64,000 bases of DNA, from NCBI GenBank assembly GCA_902729315.2, contig LR746276.1:5458669-5522668 (forward strand), read 5' to 3'. Origin of the DNA: Spirodela intermedia. Taxonomy: Eukaryota > Streptophyta > Magnoliopsida > Alismatales > Araceae. A program made the translations under genes and the position numbers. The notes beneath the pieces are model-generated. The model saw only the letters and a list, made by a program, of their open reading frames with translations. It did no database searches and had not been told where the DNA came from. Below are positions 10,772 to 21,800 of this stretch, piece by piece (the first letter of the stretch is position 1; each line of letters begins with the position of its first letter).

Positions 10772-11737
10772 TAAAATCCTATTTCCATGTTTTGCTTTGG
10801 GCTAACTCCGGCAGCCTTCCTCGATCGGTTTCTAGGGCGGGTTCTTCTCCGGCGGAGTCCTGGGGGAGCAAGGCCCTCCGTCGACTATCGGCGTGATCAG
10901 CTCAGGCAATTCCCTAACCCAAACCCTAACCAGAATCCTCTCTCTCTCTCTCTGAAGATGGGATGATATGTAACATCTGTAACATGTTTTAACGCAGAAG
11001 CGGCGATGTTCGACATGGAGTACGCAAGGTGGCTGGACGAGCACCACCGGCTGATGTGCGACCTGCGGGCGGCGGTGCAGGAGCATCTGCCGGAGACGGA
11101 GCTAAAGATGTTCGTCGACGGCGGCCTCGGCCACTTCGACCAACTGATGGCTCTCAAGGCCATCGCCGCCAAGTCCGACGTCTTCCACCTCGTCTCCGGC
11201 ATGTGGTTGACCCCCGCCGAGCGCTGCTTCATGTGGTTGGGCGGCTTCCGTCCCTCCGACCTCATCAAGGTCTGCCCTGAGACCCTAATCTCCATCCTTC
11301 TCCTACAAGCTCCCTTCCTTCACCCTTTTCGTCAAAACCCTAACGTCCTCCGACGACCTTCGTCTTGGCCGGAGGCGAAATCGAGGGAAGTGGGAACGAT
11401 CAGGAGAGAGAAACTCCGTAGCAGCAAGTGTAGTAGGTGGTGTTGATAAATATCCCGAGAGTGGGATTAGCTTCCCGTAGTTCACACAGAGGTTCCTGCG
11501 GAATCTGGCCCAATACCATCCGGCCGTACACGTGGTGAGCTCAGCTTATCGGACTCCTAGGATGTGTGCTCCTCAGGTAAAGTCAACTAGATGACGTCAT
11601 GGACCATATAATCAACCGTAGAAATGGGCAGTAGTTTCCCGGGCGTTGACTCTTGCGTCCGTCCCATCCTTTTCTCTGAAACAGTAGTTGCGAACGGAGC
11701 AGGTGGGAGTCGCCGGACCCATCCTGAGTCTTCTGTG

Positions 11738-11785
<48 letters not shown>

Positions 11786-12399
11786 TTCTCTTCAGAGCAC
11801 CCGGTTGGTTAATCTTCCGTCGATGGTTTGCTTGATGTGCAGGTTTTGGTGAGCCACATAGAGCCGTTGACCGAGCAGCAGATACTGGCGATCTACGCGC
11901 TGAGAACGTCAACCCACGAGACGGAGGACGCCCTAAGCCAGGGCCTGGAGGCCCTCCACCAGTCGCTCTCCGACACCATCGCCTCCGACGAGCTTAGCGC
12001 CCCCTCCAACATGGCCAACTACATGGGTCAGATGGCCGTTGCCATGAACAAGCTCTCCACCCTCGAAGGCTTCGTCCGACAGGTGATCTGATCCACCCAA
12101 ATCCTCTCCTGTTCTGCATTTCAATGGCTTCTCCGAGATGGGTTTCTCCTCTTTGACCTCCGACATGATTGAAGACTATGGAAATATAAGATTATATTTC
12201 TCCTATGTGGACTAAAGTCGCGGATATTTCATATTTACCTGCGGTGTAGGCGGATAATCTGAGGCAGCAGACGCTCCACCGGTTGCACCACATCCTTACC
12301 ATCCGCCAGGCCGCCCGGTGCTTCCTCGCCATTGCTGAGTACTTCCACCGGCTCCGAGCTCTGAGCTCCCTCTGGGTTGCTCGCCCGAGGCAGGACTGA
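9026..12399 (+). CDS. TGA9: TGA-type bZIP transcription factor (TGA9/TGA10 clade), complete, 11 exons
   Basis: Plant group D bZIP that binds TGACG/as-1 elements. TGA9/TGA10-clade proteins act in anther development with ROXY glutaredoxins. Predicted exons: 9026-9129, 9249-9352, 9868-9920, 10029-10151, 10243-10311, 10448-10507, 10636-10713, 10836-10905, 10998-11269, 11843-12082 and 12250-12399. Phases are continuous and give 440 aa. The N-terminus has GELDQALFLYLEG, then the clade motif TLNIFPSQPMHVEPS. The basic region is LAQNREAARKSRLRKKAYIQ (N-x7-R intact), followed by a short leucine zipper. The DOG1-type C-terminal domain starts AAMFDMEYARWLDEHHRL and ends SSLWVARPRQD. Introns 4 (10152) and 8 (10906) need GC donors; all others are GT-AG. 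CT microsatellites fill introns 3, 6 and 7 on the sense strand, and a GA array sits in intron 9. The start is the ATG whose exon joins in phase to the conserved exon 2. Confidence 0.93.
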
Positions 12400-13202
12400 A
12401 GCTGGCCAAGGGGGAGAGGAATTAACAGGCGTCGCCATCGTCGCTGCTCCTTCAGTTGTGTGTGGGGGGGGGGAGGAGGAGGAGATTCTGTCTGGAAAAA
12501 TAGATCAAAGCCTCTCTTTTTCTGAAGAAAAGGGGGATGTGCAGATAGAATCTTCGTGGATAGATGGAAAATAGACACATTTGATTAACCGAAAGCGCTG
12601 ATTTCTCTGCCATCGTCTTCCTCTCTCTTGCATTGCCTCTCTTCTCGGCGGCGGCGGAAGTCTTCTCCTTCTTGTGCCGCCGGTGGCGGGTCCACCGGAG
12701 GAAGGATGTTTGACCCGCGTGGCCTTGACGTTGGTGAAAGGAGTTCTGGGGTTCGACACAAGTGTGGCTTTGACATTTACCTCTTCAAAAACGCGCGCCT
12801 CTCATTCTGGAAGCCGGAGATAAATGTGGGGAAAAGTCAGATGGCGCTTGTGGATGAGCGTGAAAGTCAGACTGTACGCCTGTAGAGGTGGTATGCTTGT
12901 AGAGAGGGGAAATTGTATCTTGTGTCGGAAAGCGAAGCGTTCGATTGGTAGGTCGGGGCTTTCTTAGTCAACGCCATACCGATAATCTCCTGTTTGGTTC
13001 GTAAAACCTGGTAACTGATACGATTATCCGGCTCGGCATCATCTCTCTCTCTCTCTCTCTCTCTCACCTGATAATCACAATAAACACAACACAACGGGCC
13101 TACCCTGATGGATTATCATCATTTACGATTACAACTTTCTCACTCATCGGTCGTTGGTCGTAGTTGAAAGCCTATTAGCTGATGGAGGAGGGGGGAGAGG
13201 AG

Positions 13203-13268
<66 letters not shown>

Positions 13269-13325
13269 CGCATTCACAGCCGACACTGATCAAAATGGAT
13301 GAGATAGACATACGGACGTCGGTCG
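12400..13325. other. 3' flank of the TGA gene and intergenic DNA
   Basis: No gene is recognised. A (GATA)n-(GA)n compound microsatellite spans about 13201-13264, and a CT tract lies at 13038-13067. A GC-rich CGGCGG stretch around 12640-12720 is open in several frames but resembles no family I know. Confidence 0.35.
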
Positions 13326-13329
13326 TTTA

Positions 13330-13665
13330 GATGGGCCGAATCAGATTTCGCAGGAGATATTCGGGTTCCGGAAAATTCCTCACTTCAACCCCTTCCCCCC
13401 TCAGCGTCACCAAACGCTTACAAGATTCTGTTTCATCATACTGGGCCGGAATTTTGGGCAGACAACTATTTACAGGCCCTCACCCGGCCCAGTTGTATGC
13501 TCAATTTGGGCCCATGCAAGCAGTCCCACTCTCATGTGGCCATTAACGGCCCAATATCATCACGGGTCTTCTTCCTCGAGACCGTCAGAAAGAGAAACCC
13601 TAGCACCATGAACAGCTTGGAGAAAATATGGAGGCCTCGAAGACGAAGGCGACGATAATATGAAG
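13330..13665 (+). promoter_or_regulatory. Orphan promoter-like segment: site II cluster plus telo-box before a 16-codon ORF
   Basis: TGGGCC/GGCCCA elements lie near 13333, 13442, 13485, 13508 and 13549. They are followed by AAACCCTAG at about 13597 and an ATG at 13609 after CACC. The ORF reads MNSLEKIWRPRRRR.. and stops after 16 codons (13609-13659). This is the element layout of translation-related gene promoters, as at eL6, but I can find no continuing exon. It may be a very small protein, a mis-seen first exon or a promoter relic. Confidence 0.35.
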
Positions 13666-13767
13666 AGATTTTAATGGACAGAACGGCAGAAATGACGGGT
13701 TATGGATCCAAAAAGTCAAACGTTTGAAGAAAAGGCGGCGGCAGCTCCGCCATTTTCCTTCTCTTTC

Positions 13768-14000
13768 TCAGGGAAAACGACGGCGGCGGAGGGACGGAGG
13801 TCGCCGGTTGTGGTGGATGGGGTCTGCTCCGGTGGGGACCTGCCTCTTCGCCGAAGTCAACGGGGCAAGCGGCGACAACGGCATATCTCCGCCGCCGCCA
13901 TCCGTCGTCATCTGCTGCTGCTGCGGCGGCTCCCGACGTGAACCCTGCATGAGAAGCACCACGTAATCACACTGCAAAGAAGGTATATATATATATATAT

Positions 14001-14036
<36 letters not shown>

Positions 14037-14134
14037 ACCTGCGCCGTCTTCGCGGTCAGACCTGAGGAGAGAAGAAGAGATCACGTTACCGAAGGAAAGG
14101 GTATCTTAGATAGATAGATAGATTGATAGATAGA

Positions 14135-14182
<48 letters not shown>

Positions 14183-14331
14183 AGAATAAGAAGAAGAAGA
14201 AGAAGAAGCAGCTTGCCGGTTAAACCAGTGGTGGGAGAGAGGAACGGCGGTGGCGGGAGGAGGGCCATGGAGACGGCGAGGGTTGCGGCGAGGAAGACGG
14301 TGGCGGCCGCCGCCGCCGCGTTGGTGGGCAT
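13768..14331 (-). CDS. CLE signalling peptide precursor (CLV3/CLE40-like), 3 exons
   Basis: Secreted CLAVATA3/ESR-related peptide hormone precursor. The 12-13 residue processed peptide is sensed by CLV1-type receptor kinases and limits stem-cell number in meristems. Exons: 14331-14226, 14039-14061 (a 23-nt exon with the strong acceptor ctctcctcag), and 13971 or 13944 to 13768. The last two acceptor choices are in frame and give 110 or 101 aa. The N-terminus has an Ala/Leu-rich signal peptide (MPTNAAAAAATVFLAATLAV). Near the C-terminus is the CLE motif RQVPTGADPIHHN, preceded by a cleavable basic residue and followed by a short Pro/Arg-rich tail. Three exons including a tiny middle one, and an HH at the motif end, recall CLV3 and CLE40 rather than the intronless CLE genes. 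AT and GA microsatellites occupy both introns. Orthology within the family is inferred. Confidence 0.85.
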
Positions 14332-17258
14332 CGACACGGCGGCGCTTCGGGAGTTGGGAAGTGGGGGGGAGAGGGCTGCGGCGGCGGCGGCGGCGGAGGA
14401 AATGGGTTGAGGGGGAGTGAGAAGAGAGAGAAAAAGAGGAGGCCTTTTTGAGGTGGGGCGCCGCCGGAGGAGATGGTGGTGGGCGTCGAGCTCACTCAGA
14501 CTGTGCAGGTCGCAACGGCATCAGGGGGAGGCGGCGGCGTCGCTCTGCGGCGACACGTGTCGGTTTCTGGGTCGTGCACCCGGTAGCTGCCAGGTGGTTC
14601 CGGACGCCGTCGTCAGCGGCCCTCGCCTCCACGGCGGCTGGATCCGTACGTCGGCCGCCGGTGAGGTGGCGCCACGTAAGGAAGGGTACGTGGCGACTTC
14701 AGACGGAGGCTCAGGTGACGCCATCAATCGTCTCCTGGGGGAAATCGTAAGGTCGACCGGACTGCATATTGGTTTGTTCTTTTACGGATATATCCTCTAA
14801 CAGCTACTACATTTTTTCAGAACCCTGGATGCCACATCATCAGTACCAAGGGGAGCCTAACGGGCTCGGGCCCCAGCGCGATCAAGCCCACCCGAGCCCA
14901 GGATTATACATATTTCTAGAGAGAGAGAGAGAGAGGGAGGAAATGGGCTGGAGCCTACATAGGTGGGATTTTGAGGGAGCCCGGGCCCGGGCCGGCCATG
15001 CAGCATCGTGGGCCAGGCCATGACGTGGAGAGGCCGAAGAGGGGATGCTTGCAGATGCCACATTTTGTGCCACGTCAACACTGGGCCTATCGAATCAGAG
15101 AGTCTGCCACATGGGTACTCGCTGATGTGGCAACCCAGCTCCATCTCAAGTGGCATGGCTGGATCTGCTTCTGCGCAAAGAGAAGAGGCCATCGGCGGCT
15201 TGCAGTTTAATTTCACTAAAAATTAAATGAAATAATTTGTTTTCAATGAAAAAAATGGCATAAAAGAGACCCTTTTTTGGTTTCCAGGATCATATGAATA
15301 TTCTTACATTGATACCCAAAAAAAAAGGGAAAAAAATGGCAGCATAATTAACAGCAAGATAGGGGGCAGGGCTGCCACATGGCGACATGCTGATGTGGCG
15401 GCCGGCTATTGACGTGGCATGATTCCGGCATCACTGGCATCCTGTGTTCTCCTCTCATGGGCAACCAATGGGTGAAGCTGCTCGTGGAGAAACTAGTGAT
15501 AGCTCCTGTTTCTTCTGCCCATCAGACAGATAGGTACAATGGTGAATGAAGAAAGCCCACTAGAAAATATCTGGGGACCAGCTCGAACAATTTAGAGCAC
15601 AAGAACAGTGGGTTCCTCCAGAGAGTCTCAAGGGGTAGTCAGTCACACACCTTGCCCCTGTTCATAGATGGTTTCTATAAAAGCAAAAGGTCATTTTCTT
15701 TGTACCCAGATACCTCCCACCTTTTGATCTATACACCTGACCTCAGCAATGTGGAGCTAGAGGCCCTCTCTCTCTCTCTCTCTCTCTCTAGATCTATCTA
15801 TCTTAAAAGGGGCATAAAAACCTCATTTGCTGCTTAGATTATGGTCAGACAGTATTAGGCACAGGGGAAGCAAGAACCCTGCAGTGTCAACTAATGGTCT
15901 GTGTTTCAGAATCTGAGAACTCAGTTAGATCTGGTTGAAGAGTCAAAGCTCAAGAGCTGTATAATATCTTATGAATTTCTTATGATATTTCTTGATGACG
16001 GCTACGCAGTGATGCATCATATATGTCAGGGAAACACAGAGAATATTAAAAATTTTCTTGTTTCCCCCCAAAAAATATAGAACTCTTGTGCCATGAATAC
16101 AAGGGATACCAAATTAAAAAAGAAAAGAAAAGAGAAATTCCTGTCTGGAATCCCTTGAGCAAATGAAGTAAAAAAATATGACAAAGAGAGGGGGGGGGGT
16201 TGGGGTTTCAGGAATCAAAATGATGTTTCCATGGATTTTCTTCAGCTACTTTCGGTTTTCATAAAAAAAAAACAGCTAAATCAAGAGATTTTTCCGAGGG
16301 GTAGTCACCATGTCTAGTTCCCTTCCTGGGGTAGAGAAGAGGCAACAGACAGAGAAAGGAAAGGGGGCGTTGCAGACTTTTTCTTCACCTCCTGTATTTG
16401 TTTTTCTGGGGCATAAAAACAATGAGCCAACGAATGGTTGTCTGAAAATTAATTTTCTCCCCCATATTTGGGGCTGTAGAAAAATTGAAAAATGCCATTG
16501 GTCTACTTATACCCATGCTGTACTTGCCGCGGAAATAATTCATTCCTCAGAGCTGTAAACAAGACGAATTAAAGAAAAATCACTATCAAGTAGTCTTTGA
16601 ACATGACTAATAACTACAAAACACATTGAAGGGATTCAAGGTTTCCATTTTCGTTTCTGCCAGTGTTCAATGATTTGGACAGCATTTGGTGTAAGATATC
16701 CTATCAGTTTATATTTCATTCCTCTTTCTTGGGGTGGTACGACATTTCCCCTTCGTATTTCTGCTAAAAAAATACAAGAAGAAGGACATGCGAAAGATTC
16801 TCTAAATATAGAACCGAAAGCAGGATGATCATAGCTATCAAAACCACAGCATACAAAACGTAAAAAAGGCAGAGATCTCTCTTGGGTTATTCTTCATGGT
16901 GATTCTGCTTCATAGTTACAAGAATATGTTTCAACCCCATGATGAACCTTGGAAATTGCTGAAAATAAAATGGAGGGGGAGGTGTTAGAACATTAGAACA
17001 CCGAATGTAATAAATTAAGGATTTTTTCTCATTTGGGGCCACATGATCAGCCATCCATGGCCACTCATACAATAATTTCTTTCAGATTACAATGAGAACT
17101 TTGAACAAGAATATAGTTCCTGAGAAAAGAGTTTGCATGTCATTCAAGTTCTTCTCCTCTTAAAAAATATAGGAAATCGATCACTGAATGGAAAAAAATA
17201 TATTATTGAAGTACCTGAGAACCATAGATGAAAGGATTTTTGTAAAGGATCTTTTCCC
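14332..17258. other. CLE upstream region and long intergenic segment
   Basis: No gene is recognised. 14340-15230 is GC-rich, with repeated GATGTGGCA/GACGTGGCA words (15123, 15392, 15411). 15230-17258 is AT-rich with poly-A runs. Short CT/GA tracts lie at 14920-14936 and 15764-15789. The right end is the 3' flank of the EIN3-like gene. Short frames such as 16310-16558 match nothing I know. Confidence 0.35.
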
Positions 17259-19043
17259 CTATGTTCCCAGGTATTCCATAATTTCTTCATCATGCAGAAA
17301 ATCTTCAAAGTTCTCAAGACGGAGGCTAAATGGACTGTTGCTGAATCCATAATCCAAGGAAAACCCACAAAGGGGTGATCCATAGTGACCGTCAATAAGC
17401 TTATCTTGCCCGTTACTGAACGCATCCTCAACGAGGGGATGAGCATCACCATTAACTGCATTCGAACTCCCCTCTAAAGGAGGAGGCTGTCTGAAGGCTC
17501 GACTTTCACCATCAGCTCCAGCATCACCAGGTCTAAGCTGATTATCAAACAAGGGGCCAGGGAATCGCTCCTTATCATGAGAAAGCCTACATTCTCCTGA
17601 TGCGGAAAAGAATCCAATTGTATCCCCAGATTCAAGTGCAGCATTCCCCAGAGCCGAGTATAGCAAGGGCTGATCACCAGCACGTATACTTTGAGCAGGG
17701 ATATTATTAGTATCATTGCTCAACCCAGAATCAGGAGAGACACAATGGTTGCCAAACCCTTCTTCCTGCTGTCTTACAGCAGAAAGTATATACGTTGGTG
17801 GCAGAGCACTGTGTGGATGATGACGCGTCAACTCAGGGGCCGGATTCAGGTCTGTGCTGACTCCGGATTTACCTCGTTGGTTCTCAAGGTGCGACAATGA
17901 CGCTCCTTGATCATAGCATTCAAGATTTGCACGATTTCTTTTCCTCTTACTGTTTTGTAGAACATTAGCATCCCCATTCTCATGTGGGTAGCTCACCTGT
18001 GTTGCTGAATCTCGGCATGGCTCCACAGACTCATCATCTTTAGACATCACAGGGCACTGAGCATCTCCAAAACCAGCTGGGTCATATTTATTATTGCTAC
18101 TGGTACCATTGTCCCTCTTTTCTACTGAACTGCTTCTTCGCATCTCTGTTAGTTCAGGTATCCCATGTTTACCTGCATTTGCCATAGATTCCTCCCGGTT
18201 CAGAACCGCAGACCATATCGAACTCTCCCTAGCGCTCATCTTATCCTGCAGGCACTTCGACTTCCGAACATGGTTTCTAATTTTTGCAATGTTGGGAGAC
18301 ATGTGCTTTACAACCCCTGTGAGCACTCCAACCTTCCATATCTTTTTCAGATCATGGGGCTTTTTGTAGGGAGGGATCTGGCCACTGGGCAATCCCAGAT
18401 TCGTCCACCATTCTTCATTCCCAGAGGGCCACCATGGGGGTGGGGTGCCCTTCTCTAAGGGGAATTTACGCTGTGGCGGGTCACAGTGCTGCATCAAGGA
18501 GGACAGGAGAGATCCCAGGGTGGCATCCTGGATGCCCATTAAAGAGTGGAAAATTTCTCCATTATGTTGTGCATTCCCTGAGGTGAAATCCTCCGCATCA
18601 TACTTGTCTATGGCTGCTGGCCCGTTCTTGTCAAATTTTACCTTCTCCTTCCACCAAGCTCTCATATTATCAGAGGCTCCACTCACAGGTTTCCCTGTCT
18701 CAAGTACGATGCCATACACAAATCCGCGAGCATTACAAACTTCCATCAGCTTCAGCATGTACTTCAGGATCCCATCCTGAGCCCTGGACATTTTCTTCCT
18801 TCGGGCCTGATCGGATGTATGTCTGGGTTTGGATTTATCTAGAGCTTGCTGGGCTGCAAGTTTCTGGCGGTCTTTCAATCTCTTTAGCTTTATTCTGTCC
18901 TTCCACATCCTCTTTTCCAGTTCTTCTGGATCGATTTCTTCATCACTGACATCATTCTCAGTCAGATTGGCGCACCTGCTGTCATCGGCCTCGAAATCTG
19001 ACCCATCGCCAAGACCATTTGCGATCAGGGTCAATTGTTCCAT
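17259..19043 (-). CDS. EIL3: EIN3-like transcription factor (EIL3/SLIM1-type), intronless
   Basis: Nuclear DNA-binding protein of the EIN3/EIL family. EIN3 and EIL1 drive ethylene responses; EIL3/SLIM1 controls sulphur-limitation responses. One uninterrupted 594-aa frame, as usual for EIN3 coding regions. After an acidic start ([19 protein letters not shown], about 33-51) comes the basic cluster [20 protein letters not shown] (about 79-98), then [51 protein letters not shown] and the [18 protein letters not shown] segment. These are all hallmarks of the conserved DNA-binding half. The C-terminal half is S/N/D-rich and poorly conserved. The short leader before the acidic region, the [14 protein letters not shown] stretch and [19 protein letters not shown] resemble EIL3 more than EIN3/EIL1 in my recollection; a phylogeny would be needed to fix this. 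Confidence 0.93.
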   Translation of the reverse strand: MEQLTLIANGLGDGSDFEADDSRCANLTENDVSDEEIDPEELEKRMWKDRIKLKRLKDRQKLAAQQALDKSKPRHTSDQARRKKMSRAQDGILKYMLKLMEVCNARGFVYGIVLETGKPVSGASDNMRAWWKEKVKFDKNGPAAIDKYDAEDFTSGNAQHNGEIFHSLMGIQDATLGSLLSSLMQHCDPPQRKFPLEKGTPPPWWPSGNEEWWTNLGLPSGQIPPYKKPHDLKKIWKVGVLTGVVKHMSPNIAKIRNHVRKSKCLQDKMSARESSIWSAVLNREESMANAGKHGIPELTEMRRSSSVEKRDNGTSSNNKYDPAGFGDAQCPVMSKDDESVEPCRDSATQVSYPHENGDANVLQNSKRKRNRANLECYDQGASLSHLENQRGKSGVSTDLNPAPELTRHHPHSALPPTYILSAVRQQEEGFGNHCVSPDSGLSNDTNNIPAQSIRAGDQPLLYSALGNAALESGDTIGFFSASGECRLSHDKERFPGPLFDNQLRPGDAGADGESRAFRQPPPLEGSSNAVNGDAHPLVEDAFSNGQDKLIDGHYGSPLCGFSLDYGFSNSPFSLRLENFEDFLHDEEIMEYLGT

Positions 19044-20110
19044 GCCGTTTAAGTTTCAATGATTTGGTGGAACGTCTCTTCTCCTTCAATCATACACCTT
19101 CACCTCAACTCAGCGACCGAAAAGCCTCTTCTTACTTTTCTAACCCACATCCCTATAAAACGAATAATGAAAGAGATGAACACCCAACTATTAAAGCAAA
19201 GAATTAGGGAAAAAGAACAGCATAAAAGGACAATTGCCCATCTTGATCATTCTAATATCATCAGGAGTCGCGGAAGAGGTCACTATGTCTTCCAAATTTG
19301 AAGAAAACCGCTCAAAAAGATTGATCCCGTTTATAATTTGGAAAAAAAAAATGGAAGCGGGACGCATAGCATGGCCAATAAGACAATCTGAAGGCGATTC
19401 TTCTGAACACTGTTGCATCAGTGATCAAAACAACCAGCAATTCATCTTCTGTGACTCGACGAATTTCTAATATATCCGCGATAAGGAAAATCTTCACCGC
19501 GAATAAAACAAAACCGAACCCTCGCTGCGAGCGACATAGCCTAATCCCGCATGCAAAACTCCAATTGAAGGCCGAGAAACCGATCCCAGCCCGTCTCAGA
19601 TATACGAATCTGTTGCAGACATGGATTCCAAATCATCAGAAAGTAAGCAAACCGCGAACTGTTCACTTACCGTTTCGCCGGAGGGCAAAGAGTCAAGGCG
19701 TCCCTTTCATAATAGCCAAATTAAGAAACGAAGAGAACCGCATCCTTCCCATCAGAAACCCACCCTCCTCCAAAATCCATAGCTCGAGACAGAGAGCTTC
19801 AAGCACCGAACTCAAAAATTCTCACCACCGCAGCGATGTAAGAAAGGTACCGAAAAGGGAGCGAATCCAAGAGAAAAGAACAGGGGAAAAAAGCCTCGCT
19901 CGGAGAACAAACCATTCGTGGGAGAGACGAGCCTCCGCCCCAGTCAGACTTCACCACTGGGAACAGAACCCAGACACCGCCACATTCACCACCGCTAATG
20001 CCAAAGGGGAAGGGAGGAACAGGCGGAGCTCGAAAGCGAAGGTTAGAGAGGCGGAAAGAGGGGAAGAGTCGGGCCAGTCGGATATTGGATGGATGCTCGG
20101 AGGCCAATTG
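19044..20110 (-). other. Presumed 5' leader and promoter of the EIN3-like gene
   Basis: No separate gene is seen. EIN3-family genes commonly have long, intron-containing 5' leaders, and the sequence has plausible GT/AG signals, but I cannot fix them. A 102-codon frame on the minus strand (20107-19799, starting MASEHPSNIRL) lies in this leader. It shows no family similarity and may be an upstream ORF or chance. Confidence 0.4.
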
Positions 20111-21036
20111 CAGATCTTAGGAATGACACAAATACCCTTTTACCTGAATTTATTTAATGTTTGTCTTTCCTAGGGTACGAAACGCGCTCCCATTGGTCGC
20201 AAACTGCGGCAGGCCGATCAACTTGATAATCTTTAATGCGTCCGGGGAGATGACGCGCATATGACGTCATCACGAGCAATCCTGACCGTTAATCGCCGTG
20301 GCGGATTTCACTAGTCCTCGTCTAAATAAATAATCGGTACATTTTTCATTTACATATAGTATATTAAACTATATATAAAATTATAAAATAATAATGACGT
20401 GCACTGGTGTTAAGATGAATATAGTTTATAAATTAAGTTATAAATTATTTATTTCATCATATATAAAAAAATTATATTTGCAATTAATGCCTCGCGTTAT
20501 TTAGTGTAATAAGAATTCTGTTTCAGAGAAAAGCAAAATCCCTAAAATATCCATCCGGACGGGTGGAGCCGCCGCTAAATGCCGCCAGCTGCTCGCGTCA
20601 GACGATCCCGAATTCTCAAACTCTTCTGTGCTCTCCACGTGGCGCAGATGATAGAAAACGACAAAAAATATAGTACGTATGCCAGGACGAGTTGCCGTGG
20701 TGCCCGATTAGTATCATCATTATAAAGGATGCAATATACTTTATTTCTTTACGGTCGTAATGGTCGGGAACCCCGATCGGTCGGGCCCGTGTCCCTGATT
20801 CGGGCCTTAAAACTTGAAAACCCCGGCCCTCTCCGAGTTTTGACCCCGGGCCGGCCCGACGACACCCTGTTGATAGTAGGCCCGGAGATGGGTAACTAAA
20901 GCGCGGGAGTATCGAGGTCAGAAAGAATAAGACGGCGGCAATCCCATGGGAGTAGCCACAACGATAGATCAAAACCACCAGAAAACAGATAGATACCAGA
21001 AGCCAGATATAATATATATATATATATATATATATA

Positions 21037-21073
<37 letters not shown>

Positions 21074-21086
21074 GGAGGGAGGCAGT
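20111..21086. other. AT-rich intergenic segment with microsatellites
   Basis: Nothing coding. A compound (AT)n(GT)n(GA)n microsatellite spans 21009-21074, just 3' of the MCTP remnant. A GC-rich patch lies at 20750-20890 (GGGCCGGCCCG). Confidence 0.4.
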
Positions 21087-21600
21087 TCATAGCATGGTGT
21101 CGGTTCTAGCAGGGAGGCGGCGGAGGAAGTTAAGCGGCGGCGAGGGGAGCTTGTGGCGGAAGCGGGGGTGCCTGAGGGTGTAGAATCCGGTGAGGAGGGC
21201 CACCACTCGGAAGGGGATGAGGTACAGGACGGCGGCGGCGATCTGGGAGAAGCAGATGAGGAGGCGGTGGCCCTCGGATCCCTCCAGCTGAGCAGCGCCT
21301 GCAACCTCTCCCCCCTGCGGGCCCATATCTCCGGAGAGGTTCTGCAATCTTCCGGACGCTCCTCAGGCAATCGTACCTCATCCTCACGACCTCCAGTTGG
21401 CCTCGGTCGCCGGGGGAAGAACCAGACGCCGGCCAGGAACAGGTAGAGGAAGGCCTCGGGAGGATCAGCTCTGGGAAGAGGACGAGGATCACCAGCAGGG
21501 CTTGGAGGAGGACGGCGGCGGCGAGGAGATCCTCGGCGTTGACGACGCGTACGTAATGGCTATTTCGAGATGGCCGGTCTCCTTCCACTAACACTCCTCC
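21087..21600 (-). pseudogene. MCTP pseudogene, C-terminal remnant
   Basis: Remnant of a multiple C2-domain and transmembrane region protein, an ER-plasma membrane/plasmodesma tether with a C-terminal PRT_C membrane region. Reading minus, family-typical blocks appear in changing frames: LLVILVLFPELILP (about 21500), then a shifted FLYLFLAGVWFF block, VRMRYDCLRS, then GERLQALLSWRDPRATA (about 21270). After another shift comes CFSQIAAAVLYLIPF, followed by FRHKLPSPPLNFLRRLPART and the usual terminal DTML before TGA (21089-21087). At least three frameshifts are needed and the interval after the VWFF block is shortened. Similarity stops at about 21600, where a dispersed repeat begins. All C2 domains are missing. 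It cannot encode a working MCTP. Confidence 0.85.
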
Positions 21601-21800
21601 CCCTATCTTCCTATAGCCATAAGCCCTCTTCTATATAAGAATCGGTTAGTTATTTCTATTATTACAACAGTTGGGCTGACGACCCATGATTCGTTTGTTA
21701 TATTAGAAATGGTTGCTGGTTGACCAAACCGTCACTGGTGCTCCATGATCAGCTCCTTTTCTCCCGTGGTGACGCAAGTAAGGCGAGTAGCCCATCAGTG
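21600..21800 (+). repeat. Dispersed repeat, left copy (pairs with 44147-44350)
   Basis: Diverged direct copy of 44147-44350. Shared blocks include CTCCTATAG/TTCCTATAG, GGTTAGTTATTT / AGTTAGTTATTT, TTACAACAGTTGG / CTACAATAGTTGG, ATTCGTTTGTTAT / ATTCGTTGTATCG, AAATGGTTG, GACCAAAC / TACCAAAC and GGTGACGCAAGTAA / GGTGACCCAAGTAA. It abuts the truncated MCTP remnant and marks the left edge of the transposon island. Confidence 0.7.

Noticed and set aside
14417-14800. 127-codon plus-strand frame upstream of the CLE gene
   Set aside because: Gly/Arg-rich frame caused by GC content, on the strand opposite to the CLE gene, with no similarity or splice support.
19799-20107. 102-codon minus-strand frame in the EIN3-like leader
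   Set aside because: No family similarity and it lies in a probable 5' leader; kept only as a possible upstream ORF.
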